From the NCBI RefSeq assembly GCF_000953135.1, contig NZ_LN614827.1:2757001-2821000 (forward strand): 64,000 nucleotides of DNA. The letters run 5' to 3'. Below, piece after piece: positions 14,396-22,721 of the stretch. Position numbers and translations under genes: made by a program. Source of the DNA: Legionella fallonii LLAP-10 (lineage in GTDB: Bacteria; Pseudomonadota; Gammaproteobacteria; Legionellales; Legionellaceae). How positions within the stretch are numbered: position 1 is the first letter of the stretch; each line of letters starts with the position of its first letter. The notes under the pieces were generated by a model. That model did no database searches, was not told the origin of the DNA, and was given only the letters and a program-made list of their open reading frames with translations.

Positions 14396-15925
14396 ATGAC
14401 ACGGATTAGTCGATTAGTTGTACTGGGTGATAGCTTATCAGATAGAGGAACTCTTGATAAACGTGAGCTCCTAGGTTTTATTCCTATGGGTTTATTGTCC
14501 GGTTTGTATGGCAAATCCCCCAAAGGCCGATTTACCAACGGATATCTTTGGGGAGATTATTACTGCTCTGCTGTAGCAGAAGGATTTGAAATTGAGCATC
14601 AGCGCAACAAGCTCAAATTGCAGCATACCGCCGCTGCTAATGCCGATATTAGTGATGAGTTCCTAACTGATATCGCTTTACTCAAACGAAATGAGACAGC
14701 ATTTAGTCTTAATGATGATAAGCACATTCTATTTAACGGGGAACGATTTGCACGATTCTATTGTGAAGGTGGCCTAACGTCCTATGATTACTCAACAACC
14801 ATTACTATTGATCCCTCCAAAGAAGTTTCTCGGCTTATCTTATCTACACTAGAAAAAAAACGAAACGCGCTTTTTGCTGATGATAAAAAGTATGCCATTT
14901 CTAACGCAGAAAAAGCAGCAACTTTAATTATTGAGTGGTCTGGAGCCAATGACTTAATCACTGTAAACGAAAGACCTACTCACACTGAAGTAGATAATGC
15001 TGTTAATGAGCGCATCAAAAATATAGAGTTATCAATCCAAAAAGGTTATAGGAATTTTATTCTATTTAACCTGCCCGATCTCGGATTAACCCCTCGATAT
15101 CAAGCGAAAAGCCAATGGGAACGAGATAACGCCTCAGAATGTTGTGACTATTTCAATAGAAAGCTTGCTGAACGCTGTGCTGAGCTTAATCAAAAATATA
15201 AAGATCTCCATATCCCTATTAATCTTTATATTGACGATATTAATACTGATTTTAAAAAAATATATGACAATCCTGAGCAATATGGATTTGATAAAAGCAA
15301 GCAAAAAACCCCATTTACTTCATCTGAACAGTTTGAAAAGGATAAAGAAAATCCAGAATATGAAAAAGATAAACTGTCGCCTGCGGATGGTTATATGTTC
15401 TGGGATGATGTTCATCCAACAGAAGACATGCACAACCGATTAGGAGAAATATTTAAAGAAAAGTTCCGCTCTATTTTTGAGTTTAATCCCCCTCAAAAAA
15501 CGGCTAAATCATGTAAAGAAGATTATGATATTTTATGCAAAAACTCTTTCTTTGCAGAAGAAAAAGCAAAACCCATCCCACGAGTGAAATTACCTGACGA
15601 CATCACCCAAATTCTTGATGAAATGCATGAGCATGCAAAAGAAATGTGTGAATCAAGTGATGCCATCCGTCAAAAAAAAGGAGATCTATTAAAGCGACTC
15701 ATCTTTGCTTTCAGGAGTCACAACGGAAATCTAGAAGAAATACATGAGGTCATTTCTACCTTTAAGTTGAATACTCATGCTATGAAAATAATAGGAACAC
15801 ACCAAAATCCTATTTATGATTTTTTTGTTGGCAAAAAAACAACTCGCTCAGAAGATACAATTACTCTCTTAGAAAATACGGTGAGAGCACATTTAGAACC
15901 GGCCACTAAACAAATGAGTATCTAA
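14396..15925 (+). CDS. GDSL/SGNH-family lipase or phospholipase (509 aa), effector candidate
   Basis: Ester hydrolase of the GDSL family. Seen: block I VVLGDSLSDRGT with nucleophile S13, block III SGANDLIT (N185), and block V FWDDVHPTEDMH with D337 and H340; these complete the SGNH set. There is no signal peptide, unlike exported PlaA/PlaC, so delivery by Dot/Icm or cytosolic action is more likely. The C-terminal ~150 residues (from about 360) are an extra helical, Lys/Glu-rich domain not needed for catalysis. ATG 14396 is chosen for AAGGAG at 6 bases; the upstream frame extension is rejected. Related to Legionella GDSL phospholipases; substrate unknown. Confidence 0.8.
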   Translation: MTRISRLVVLGDSLSDRGTLDKRELLGFIPMGLLSGLYGKSPKGRFTNGYLWGDYYCSAVAEGFEIEHQRNKLKLQHTAAANADISDEFLTDIALLKRNETAFSLNDDKHILFNGERFARFYCEGGLTSYDYSTTITIDPSKEVSRLILSTLEKKRNALFADDKKYAISNAEKAATLIIEWSGANDLITVNERPTHTEVDNAVNERIKNIELSIQKGYRNFILFNLPDLGLTPRYQAKSQWERDNASECCDYFNRKLAERCAELNQKYKDLHIPINLYIDDINTDFKKIYDNPEQYGFDKSKQKTPFTSSEQFEKDKENPEYEKDKLSPADGYMFWDDVHPTEDMHNRLGEIFKEKFRSIFEFNPPQKTAKSCKEDYDILCKNSFFAEEKAKPIPRVKLPDDITQILDEMHEHAKEMCESSDAIRQKKGDLLKRLIFAFRSHNGNLEEIHEVISTFKLNTHAMKIIGTHQNPIYDFFVGKKTTRSEDTITLLENTVRAHLEPATKQMSI

Positions 15926-16016
15926 TTTTGAGTCTGTAATACGGTAGCGTTGCAACTTGAATGTCAGCCCATAGCCCTTCTTCCATTAAGTTAAGAAGGA
16001 ATATGACCTCTCTACG

Positions 16017-16037
16017 TCCCGCGCTTTATGCGCGGGA
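16017..16037. terminator. GC-rich hairpin between convergent GDSL and GNAT genes
   Basis: TCCCGCGC-TTTAT-GCGCGGGA is a perfect 8-bp stem. It sits between two convergent genes and could serve both. There is no adjoining T tract. Confidence 0.5.
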
Positions 16038-16109
16038 TCCAAACTTTATTAACATCCGCGCTCTGTTTCCCCTCACCGTATTCTCTCTGTATTGGGCTTT
16101 CGAATAAAT

Positions 16110-16595
16110 CTAATTATTTGCTAAATCATCCAATGCTCGATCGACTACTCGATACACTATCCAATCATCCAAGGCTACAGCACCAATACTTTTATAAAAA
16201 TTAATGGCAGCCTCATTCCAATCTAATACTCGCCATTCTAATCTTCCGCAATTTCTATCCTTAGCCAACTTAGCCAAATAAGCTAACATAATTCTTCCTA
16301 CTCCCTGCCCACGCGCTTCTGGTTTAACATAGAGATCTTCTAAGTAAATTCCTGGCTTACCTAAGAAAGTAGAAAAATTGTGAAAAAATAATGCGAAGCC
16401 AACTGCTTTGTCGTCCAAATAGCCGATAATTACTTCTGCATGAGATTGAGCACCAAATAAGGTTTCCTGTAATAGTTCTTCAGTTGCTACGACCTCATGA
16501 AACAATCGCTCATATTCTGCTAGTTCTTTAATAAATTGCAAAATTAAAGGAACATCAGAAATCGTGGCACATCTAATTTCAATGCTATGGTTCAT
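16110..16595 (-). CDS. GNAT-family N-acetyltransferase, SSAT-like
   Basis: Acetyl-CoA-dependent N-acetyltransferase. Seen: 161 residues with the GNAT core: IRCATISDVPLILQFI at the N-terminus, GIYLEDLYVKPEARGQGVGRIML (motif A, R/Q-x-x-G-x-G/A), and LEWRVLDWNEAAINFYKSIGA (motif B). The LEDLYV and WNEAAINFY spellings match the spermidine/spermine or thialysine acetyltransferase (SSAT1/2-like) branch more than ribosomal RimI types. No clear operon partner. Substrate (diamine versus thialysine) cannot be fixed. Confidence 0.85.
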   Translation of the reverse strand: MNHSIEIRCATISDVPLILQFIKELAEYERLFHEVVATEELLQETLFGAQSHAEVIIGYLDDKAVGFALFFHNFSTFLGKPGIYLEDLYVKPEARGQGVGRIMLAYLAKLAKDRNCGRLEWRVLDWNEAAINFYKSIGAVALDDWIVYRVVDRALDDLANN

Positions 16596-16940
16596 ATTTA
16601 ATCCAATTTCTTTATTTTAAAATCTAAAATAGGCATAACCTAGATTAAGATTTTATGTACTATACTATTAATAAATCATCTCTACTTCGTATTTTACGAC
16701 AGTAGTCTAGATGAGGAAATAAATAACCAATATCCTCAAGATGAGGTTTTTCCTTTAAAAATCATATCTTATAAAATAGTTATTATTAGGAAAAGTCTTT
16801 GTAAAAATTAGTAAATACGATAACAGGAAAATAGTTATTATAAATACTAATGGATCAATAGGCCTCTTCAGACACTCTACTGAGAGGTGAATAAAGAATG
16901 CAGCTGAACTGTATTAATGTATGATATAAGGAGCAATACA
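16596..16940. other. AT-rich 345-bp region between divergent GNAT and hibernation-factor genes
   Basis: Divergent promoter region, very AT-rich. No RNA gene or named operator recognised; a TACTATACTATT stretch near 16656-16668 and TATTATAAATACTAA near 16836 are possible -10 sites. Confidence 0.4.
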
Positions 16941-17498
16941 ATGCACAATTCAGTCCATTTTCCAATACACGTAGTATTTCTTAATTTTGAACACTCACAA
17001 GCTCTTGAAGACAAGGCTCGCAAACATGCTGAAAAATTAGGAACCTATTGCGCACAGATTATGCGTTGTGACATCAGTATTGAAATGCACCGCAATCATA
17101 ATCAGGGTAACATTTATCATATTCGCATCGATCTTACTGTTCCTAATGCAGAGCTCGTTGTCAATCGTGACCCTGCTGATAATCATGCCCATGAAAATGC
17201 TTATGTTGCAATGAGAGATGCATTTAATGCGATAAAAAGACAGCTTAAATGTCATGTAGACAAGCAACGTGGTTCCGTCAAGCATCATAAAACGCCACCA
17301 GAAGGACTTATTCGTGAAATTGCACCAATAGCAGACTATGGAATTATTGAAACTATTGATGGCAGAAGACTACGTTTTAACAGTAAAAGCGTCATTGATT
17401 ATGATTTCAACAAATTAACTGTAGGAGGACGAGTTCGATTTGTTGAAGCAACAAAAAGCAGTGACGGGCCCGCCGCGAGTACTGTTTATATTATCTAA
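16941..17498 (+). CDS. HPF/RaiA-family ribosome hibernation factor with cold-shock-like C-terminal domain (185 aa)
   Basis: Ribosome-associated factor that binds the 30S decoding region in stationary phase. Seen: residues 1-~100 show the HPF/YfiA beta-alpha-beta pattern (FPIHVVFLNFEHSQALEDKARKHAEKL ... IRIDLTVPNAELVVNRDP ... AYVAMRDAFNAIKRQL). Residues ~120-185 form a small beta-barrel-like domain (YGIIETIDGRRLRFNSKSV, VGGRVRFVEA, GPAASTVYI) of the cold-shock kind rather than the dimerising tail of long HPF. Start ATG 16941 is chosen for AAGGAG 7 bases upstream. Role of the tail is inferred: nucleic-acid binding. Confidence 0.8.
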   Translation: MHNSVHFPIHVVFLNFEHSQALEDKARKHAEKLGTYCAQIMRCDISIEMHRNHNQGNIYHIRIDLTVPNAELVVNRDPADNHAHENAYVAMRDAFNAIKRQLKCHVDKQRGSVKHHKTPPEGLIREIAPIADYGIIETIDGRRLRFNSKSVIDYDFNKLTVGGRVRFVEATKSSDGPAASTVYII

Positions 17499-17504
17499 TT
17501 ATTG

Positions 17505-17530
17505 AAGTAGGTCGGGCAACAAATTGTCCG
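17505..17530 (+). repeat. Short copy of the TCGGGCAACAAA repeat
   Basis: GTCGGGCAACAAATTGTCCGAC folds as a hairpin and matches the inverted-repeat ends of the element at 35914-36093. Confidence 0.6.
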
Positions 17531-17622
17531 ACAAGGAACTCCTACCAAACTCAAAAATGCTGAATTACCGCAGCATCGACCGCGGTATCCATAAATGGAG
17601 CCACGCGAGGATTCGAAATGTC

Positions 17623-17741
17623 TTAACTTAACGTCAGCTTTGGATAAGAAGCTTATTAGATCGAGTCGCTATCTCGATCCGTTAGCCCTGAGGAGGGCAA
17701 GGTAAAATCTGAGTTTCTTATCCGAAATTCACGTTAACTTA
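17623..17741. repeat. Nested palindromic element (~120 bp), MITE-like or structured RNA
   Basis: Outer pair TTAACGT (17628-17634) with ACGTTAA (17731-17737), next pair GGATAAGAA (17642-17650) with TTCTTATCC (17715-17723), and inside two hairpins: GATCGAG/CTCGATC (17659-17679) and GCCCT/AGGGC (17685-17698). The outer flank GGATTCGAAATGTCTTAACTTAA also occurs, inverted, near 42601-42625. Either a small transposable repeat or an RNA fold. Confidence 0.6.
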
Positions 17742-17747
17742 ATGACC

Positions 17748-17764
17748 GAGCCCCAAAAAGGCTC
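17748..17764 (-). terminator. Hairpin downstream of the metallophosphoesterase gene
   Basis: GAGCC-CCAAAAA-GGCTC, just past the minus-strand stop at 17775. It has a five-pair GC-rich stem without a long T tract. Confidence 0.45.
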
Positions 17765-17774
17765 CGCATTCAGA

Positions 17775-18932
17775 TTAATTAATCATATAGGTTTTATTAC
17801 ACACATTTTGCGGGACGCGTGCACTTTTCACCCCATAAAACAAGTCTTGCTCTAAAAAATTACATACCTGTTCCACACTTAAATTATCCAGACATTGCGC
17901 TAAGTTTTTAGTGTCACAATTAGGAAAAATAGCCTCTAAAGGCCCCAAGGCCTGATATTGTTCTTGCCCCCAGCCGTTTAAGTCCGTCGTGTAATAAGTG
18001 GTATAATTTTTAATTGCCATTTGTTGATCTAAAGTAAAAATCTTCATTCCCGGATTATTATGATGATTACGGCTAATGGAAGGAGTCGAATAAACATAGA
18101 TATTACGCCCGTCTTTTAAATGAATTTTTCTCAACTCATCCATGTGCGTATGGGAACTAAGAAGAGTGATCTGCTCAAAAGAGGAGTGATATTGCTCTAA
18201 TAGATTGATAAGATTCTGTGTATATTGTTCTTGCCAAAATGGATTTCCGGCATATGAATTACCTGGAGGAATATGCATAGCGATTAATAATTGCTTGGCG
18301 TGCGAATTTTGTAATTGTTGCTCTAACCACTTAAATTGAGCTGTAGCATCTCGTTCCTGATTAGGATATTTAGGAGAGAAAATAGTTGGCTTTATCAATT
18401 GTGTTGAATTTAAAGCAATTAACATAACGTCCTTATTGCCAGGAACAACATAACTAGAATAATAACCTTCACTATGCATATGGGAATCATCTATCATTAA
18501 ACCTTCGCAATAAGCACAAGCACCGGTCCAATCTGTTGCCAACGTCAAAGGAGATTTACCATTGGACTCAAATGGCTGATAGTTACCCAACAGAGAATCA
18601 TTATTTCCTGTAATATAAAACATTGGTTTTTTTCCTTGATTCGCCTCATATAATCCATGAAATACAGTTTTCTCAAACTCTTCTTTCTTTGAGGTAACAA
18701 ACAATGAATGAGTAGGGAGATCTCCCAGAATAAGAATAAAGTTTACATTTTTGCTTAATTGCTGCAGTTGATTCAAAGTTATTTGCAAAAACTCATCGCC
18801 CGTATCATGCCCCTGTTGTGATTTGTTTTCACTACCGTAATGAATATCACTAATGGTTAAAAACTCTTGAGTCGCGAAAGCCGATTGCAAAAAGCATAAG
18901 CACAATAAAAGAACTTGCATTATACGAGCCAA
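17775..18932 (-). CDS. Exported metallophosphoesterase, acid sphingomyelinase-like
   Basis: Calcineurin-like phosphodiesterase. Seen: signal peptide (QVLLLCLCFLQSAFA), then the metal-binding motifs in order: SDIHYG (D-x-H), LGDLPTHS (GD), YITGNNDS (GNND, the N/H position), IAMHIPPG, and SSHTHMDEL (second H-x-H). This order and the long spacing with a Cys pair (GACAYCEG, CDTKNLAQC) resemble acid sphingomyelinase-like phosphodiesterases. Start is TTG 18932, supported by GGAG 6 bases before; ATG 18920 is an alternative. Likely periplasmic or secreted by type II secretion. Substrate not determined. Confidence 0.8.
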   Translation of the reverse strand: MARIMQVLLLCLCFLQSAFATQEFLTISDIHYGSENKSQQGHDTGDEFLQITLNQLQQLSKNVNFILILGDLPTHSLFVTSKKEEFEKTVFHGLYEANQGKKPMFYITGNNDSLLGNYQPFESNGKSPLTLATDWTGACAYCEGLMIDDSHMHSEGYYSSYVVPGNKDVMLIALNSTQLIKPTIFSPKYPNQERDATAQFKWLEQQLQNSHAKQLLIAMHIPPGNSYAGNPFWQEQYTQNLINLLEQYHSSFEQITLLSSHTHMDELRKIHLKDGRNIYVYSTPSISRNHHNNPGMKIFTLDQQMAIKNYTTYYTTDLNGWGQEQYQALGPLEAIFPNCDTKNLAQCLDNLSVEQVCNFLEQDLFYGVKSARVPQNVCNKTYMIN

Positions 18933-18984
18933 TTGATTCTCCGTTTTTTAGGTGAGTGTTTACGTAATGACGTCTACTTAAGCT

Positions 18985-19062
18985 TTTATAGGTAGCCTAG
19001 AAGTTCCGCATTAACCTCGGCTCCCGGATTACGACTTCGTCTAATCCAGGCTACACATTATT
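18985..19062. repeat. Dispersed repeat copy (GTAGCCT ... CAGGCTAC)
   Basis: GTAGCCTAGAAG at 18990 pairs loosely with TCCAGGCTACAC near 19045; the centre CCCGGATTACG...CGTCTAATCC matches the core at 36022-36052. Same family as 13955, 35914 and 47812. Confidence 0.55.
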
Positions 19063-19230
19063 AAGTAAACGATTACTTTTTTAAGCCTCTTCCAAAACAC
19101 TACCCTACTGAGTTTATCGAAAAAAAGATAATATAGCATAGAAAAATGTCATTGCGATCATTGGTGAAGCAATTAGGGCGCTATTTTATTATCAGACCGC
19201 TAGAATTGCCACATGCCACCATAACTGTCT

Positions 19231-21030
19231 TTATACCGCTTCGCGGATAATCCAAGAACGTTTTCCTTGAGAATCAGGTGTTGCTGTTTGTACCCAAAGC
19301 ATCATTGGCTTAGCTGATGGGGTAACCGACAAAACGTTTGAGGATAAAGCAACAGCAAAAGGATATTTAGCCGCTACTGACTGTAAGGCAGACCATACTT
19401 TATTAGCATCCGATTGATTATCAGTAACGATTAATTCATTTCCTCTATAAATAACATCCACTGCCTGTCCTTTTAACGCGGCCCTAACTAAGGATTCCAA
19501 ACGCCGCCATTTAGCCTGATGTGCCCGCTGTACTTCTCCCTGAGTGGGATTACTCTGAAACTTAATACGACTGTGAGGAGCAAATACCCTGGCTAATCGA
19601 CTGGAGACTGGACTTTGTTGTAAAAAATAAGTACATAAGGCATCGATCAAAGGACGACCAGGCCCGGCCGATTTGCCAGGCACTCGATTGATAAACATCG
19701 CAAAAGCTAGAGTATGACCATTTGCTGAATATAAATAACCGGAGAGGCTATTCATACCAGTCATAGTTCCAGTTTTAGCGCGAACGAAGCCTTGTTGCGT
19801 GGGAATCTTAAATCGTTTCTGTAAGGTACCGTCACGACCCGATATAGGCAAGGCAGCAATGTACTCATAAGACAAAGGAAAACGTTGATATAAAAACTTT
19901 AATAATGAAATGGTTTGCTCAGGCGTTACCAAATTATAACGCGATAAACCTGAACCATCGGTAAAGATCGCTTTTTTAAAATCAATACCTGTTTGTTGTT
20001 CTAAAAAGTTTTTGATCACAGGCTGTGCATCATTCCAATTCACAGCAAAACCTTTAAGTTTAGCTGCGGCGTGAAGATACAAACTATCCGCATATAAATT
20101 ATCTGAAGGCTTTAGCGTATCTGCCATTAATTGAGAAACGGGCTTGGAATACTCTGTAGCAATCAATAAAGAACCCACAGGTGCTTTACCTAATTGCACT
20201 TGACCATTAAGTGTAATATTAGCTTTCGCTAACTGATTTTTGATCATCTCCTGGGAAAACACCAACGGGTTTTTAATCGCTAAACGCTGTTGCACTGCCC
20301 ATTGACCAACAGCAACACAACCGCGTACTGTTAATTTATTTTCATTATCCAAAGTAAAACCAACACCACAACCTTTAGCATTAGCCGCAGTTTTAACTTG
20401 ATTATTTAAAACAATGCCCCCTTCGTTATCATCTTCCATTTCAACTATGGCCGGCTCACCTACCTTAGCACCAGGATTAACTGTAACGGTAAGCCTATTG
20501 GCATCAAGCATTAGCGGTGCTATAGGAGCCCCATAACTATACGATAAATCTGAAGTTAACCAGCCTGGTGGATAAGCAGGAACAGCGGCAAGGCTACTGT
20601 CAATATACACATTGCCCTGAATGGCGCTGATTTTCCAATCTTTAAGGGCCGCCAGCAACGTTCGCAAATCCTTACGGGTAAAAGAAGGATCACCACTTAA
20701 ATGCAAATAAAGGTTGCCTTGCAAAACACCTTGCTGCAATTGAGTGGCATTGGTGCTTAGTTGGTTTTTGAAACGATAATCTGGACCTAAAGCCATTAAG
20801 GCAGCTGCTTCAGAAAACAACTTCATGTTACTTGCAGGAATAAATAAACGCTCAGCATTACGCTTATAGAGTGTGTCGCCAGAAGATAAGTCAACAACAA
20901 CCATCCCAAGATTAACGCGCGGATTCAGACGATTAATCAGTCTATCCACATCAATTTGCATACTGGCTCCAAAAGACGACATCGCTCCTAGAGACCATAA
21001 ACACACGCCAGTTAGCACCTTGTTCATCAA
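19231..21030 (-). CDS. dacB: PBP4-type D-alanyl-D-alanine carboxypeptidase/endopeptidase
   Basis: Periplasmic serine peptidase trimming peptidoglycan cross-links. Seen: signal peptide (KVLTGVCLWSLGAMSSFGAS), S-x-x-K in PASNMK (S67, K70), the S-x-N motif in KPSDNLYADSLYL, and K-T-G in VRAKTGTMTGMNSLSG. The large insert between SxxK and SxN is typical of class C PBP4. About 110 residues follow the transpeptidase domain (from near 485: a helix, then VDVIYRGNELIVTD and WIIREAV), more than in E. coli DacB. The start is TTG 21030 or ATG 21027; AAGGA lies just upstream. Confidence 0.9.
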   Translation of the reverse strand: MMNKVLTGVCLWSLGAMSSFGASMQIDVDRLINRLNPRVNLGMVVVDLSSGDTLYKRNAERLFIPASNMKLFSEAAALMALGPDYRFKNQLSTNATQLQQGVLQGNLYLHLSGDPSFTRKDLRTLLAALKDWKISAIQGNVYIDSSLAAVPAYPPGWLTSDLSYSYGAPIAPLMLDANRLTVTVNPGAKVGEPAIVEMEDDNEGGIVLNNQVKTAANAKGCGVGFTLDNENKLTVRGCVAVGQWAVQQRLAIKNPLVFSQEMIKNQLAKANITLNGQVQLGKAPVGSLLIATEYSKPVSQLMADTLKPSDNLYADSLYLHAAAKLKGFAVNWNDAQPVIKNFLEQQTGIDFKKAIFTDGSGLSRYNLVTPEQTISLLKFLYQRFPLSYEYIAALPISGRDGTLQKRFKIPTQQGFVRAKTGTMTGMNSLSGYLYSANGHTLAFAMFINRVPGKSAGPGRPLIDALCTYFLQQSPVSSRLARVFAPHSRIKFQSNPTQGEVQRAHQAKWRRLESLVRAALKGQAVDVIYRGNELIVTDNQSDANKVWSALQSVAAKYPFAVALSSNVLSVTPSAKPMMLWVQTATPDSQGKRSWIIREAV

Positions 21031-21066
21031 GGTATATTCCTTAAAAATAAATAATAAACTCTTGAC

Positions 21067-21858
21067 CTAATCATATCTTAAGCCCAAGCGCTCCAAAAGG
21101 CCTGCTAAGGTATCATTATCGAAAAATTTGACTTGTAACCATCCACCAGCCGCATTATCGTTTATTATTTGTACAGGTGCGCCTACTTGTTCTGATAGCA
21201 ATGTTTGTAACCGCTCTACGTCTCTATCCTTTTTCGCGTTTTGGGGTTGCCCGACGCTCTTGCTTTTATGTAATTTTATTGCTTGCTCTAATTGTCTTAC
21301 CGACCATTGCTCATCAAGCGCTTTAGAAGCAAACCATTCTTGCTGATCTGGACTTAGCCCAACTAAAACCCGAGCATGGCCTAAAGACAGAACCTTATCA
21401 CGAATCAAAGTCTTAAGGTGTTCGGTTAGACTTAGCAAACGTAAAATATTCGCGATATGACTGCGTGATTTACCAACTAAGGCCGCAATTTCATCTTGAT
21501 GATAATGAAATTCATCCATTAAACGACGATAACCATTAGCCTCTTCGATTAAATTTAAATCCTCACGCTGAATATTTTCAATTAAAGTTAAGGCGCAAGC
21601 TTGTTTATCAGTATATTCGCCAATAAGACAAGGTACCGCTGTAAGACCCGCTAGCTTGGCTGCTCGCCACCTACGTTCACCAGCAATAATTTCATAGTGC
21701 TGTTTTGCAATACGACGAACAACCAAAGGTTCAATTAACCCTTGCGATGCTATAGATTGAGCTAACTCTTGTAGCGCTGAAGAATTAAAGTCTTGCCTTG
21801 GTTGATATTGACTTGCTTGTAAATGTTCTATAGGTAAATAACTAAACTCAGTAGTCAT
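21067..21858 (-). CDS. parB: ParB/Spo0J-family partition protein
   Basis: DNA- and CTP-binding clamp protein for chromosome segregation at parS. Seen: N-terminal ParB domain with YQPRQDF, IASQGLIEPLVVR and the GERRWRAAKLAGL box (CTP pocket), then the helix-turn-helix centre (HQDEIAALVGKSRSHIANILRLLSL) and KVLSLGHARVLVGL; the C-terminal dimer domain is at ~220-263. ATG 21858 is preferred to GTG 21870 because MTTEFSYLPIEHL matches the usual start. There is no parA beside it; it ends 37 bases before dacB. ParA is presumably elsewhere on the chromosome. Confidence 0.9.
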   Translation of the reverse strand: MTTEFSYLPIEHLQASQYQPRQDFNSSALQELAQSIASQGLIEPLVVRRIAKQHYEIIAGERRWRAAKLAGLTAVPCLIGEYTDKQACALTLIENIQREDLNLIEEANGYRRLMDEFHYHQDEIAALVGKSRSHIANILRLLSLTEHLKTLIRDKVLSLGHARVLVGLSPDQQEWFASKALDEQWSVRQLEQAIKLHKSKSVGQPQNAKKDRDVERLQTLLSEQVGAPVQIINDNAAGGWLQVKFFDNDTLAGLLERLGLRYD

Positions 21859-22040
21859 GAAACGATACACCAGATAATAGGAACATAAATTGTTTCATAA
21901 TACATAGAAAAAAGGAAATACCCATGGTTGAATCCCACGCGGCATTAAATAATCCATTAACTTAATGGCAGTGCTTCGTCTACGTACCGCGGCACGCAGA
22001 CATAAAGGCTTTAAAACTTACTTTATCAATCACACCCATA

Positions 22041-22598
22041 TTAAAAAGTGGGGCTGTTATCCAGATCGGGTTCTAGAGTAGAACCGTTATCCAGATCGGG
22101 TTGTGATGACCTGTTGTTCTCGGGTTGTGGCTGGAAGAATCGAATGCCTGAATTATAAGAATTCGCTTTAAATTCCCCTTTCATTAAGGCTGCAACTTCC
22201 GGATGAGATTCTAATAAAGCTCTACTTTGTTTGAGAATATAAGAATCTTTAGACTGTTCTCTCGTGGCCAGACGCTCAATCATTGCGATGTAGTGCGCTA
22301 CAATTTTTAAATCACCTGTGGTTCTCGACGTTGAGTTCAATTTGTCTTGGCAAATAGTCAACATTGCATTAGTACATCCCTTCTCTGCAGATTCTGCCAT
22401 CATTTCATTGTATTCGTCTGAACCTGGAGAATAGGCTTGAGCCAACCTATATTGTGCTAAAGGATTTAGCTTAGCTAACACCTTCATCTCAGGTATGCGT
22501 TTCACAATTTCCATCTTAAGTACCGGATTATCGGGATCCAGTTTTAACTTCTTCACTAAAGAATCAAATTCATGACTCAAATCTAATTGCACTGCCAT
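22041..22598 (-). CDS. Unknown soluble protein with PmrA-like/CpxR-like upstream sites; effector candidate (185 aa)
   Basis: I do not recognise the family. Seen: 185 residues, helical (FDSLVKKLKLDPDNPVLKME, AQYRLAQAYSPGSDEYNEMM, ESAEKGCTNAMLTICQDKL), somewhat like a Sel1/TPR-type helical repeat, with no signal or membrane segment. The C-terminus is a polar tail with a two-fold repeat (QPDLDNGS then EPDLDNSP), encoded by a duplicated ~20-bp sequence. AGAGG lies 6 bases before the ATG. Inference from the upstream sites and the Legionella setting: possible Dot/Icm substrate. Confidence 0.6.
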   Translation of the reverse strand: MAVQLDLSHEFDSLVKKLKLDPDNPVLKMEIVKRIPEMKVLAKLNPLAQYRLAQAYSPGSDEYNEMMAESAEKGCTNAMLTICQDKLNSTSRTTGDLKIVAHYIAMIERLATREQSKDSYILKQSRALLESHPEVAALMKGEFKANSYNSGIRFFQPQPENNRSSQPDLDNGSTLEPDLDNSPTF

Positions 22599-22638
22599 AC
22601 CTAACCTCTAACTTATTTACCCACAGCATAAATGTACT

Positions 22639-22683
22639 AACTTAAGGTAGGATTAACTGGAGCAAAATTTACATTTTTTTTAC
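22639..22683 (-). promoter_or_regulatory. PmrA-like box and CpxR-like box upstream of the 185-aa gene
   Basis: Read on the minus strand: GTTAATCCT, 2 bases, CTTAAGTTA (TTAA repeats 11 bases apart; 22639-22657), matching the PmrA pattern; and further up GTAAA, 6 bases, GTAAA (22668-22683), matching the CpxR pattern. TACATT at about 22630-22635 is a possible -10. Confidence 0.55.
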
Positions 22684-22721
22684 ATTTAGATCTCTTTCCA
22701 AACGCCTTACACCACATATGA

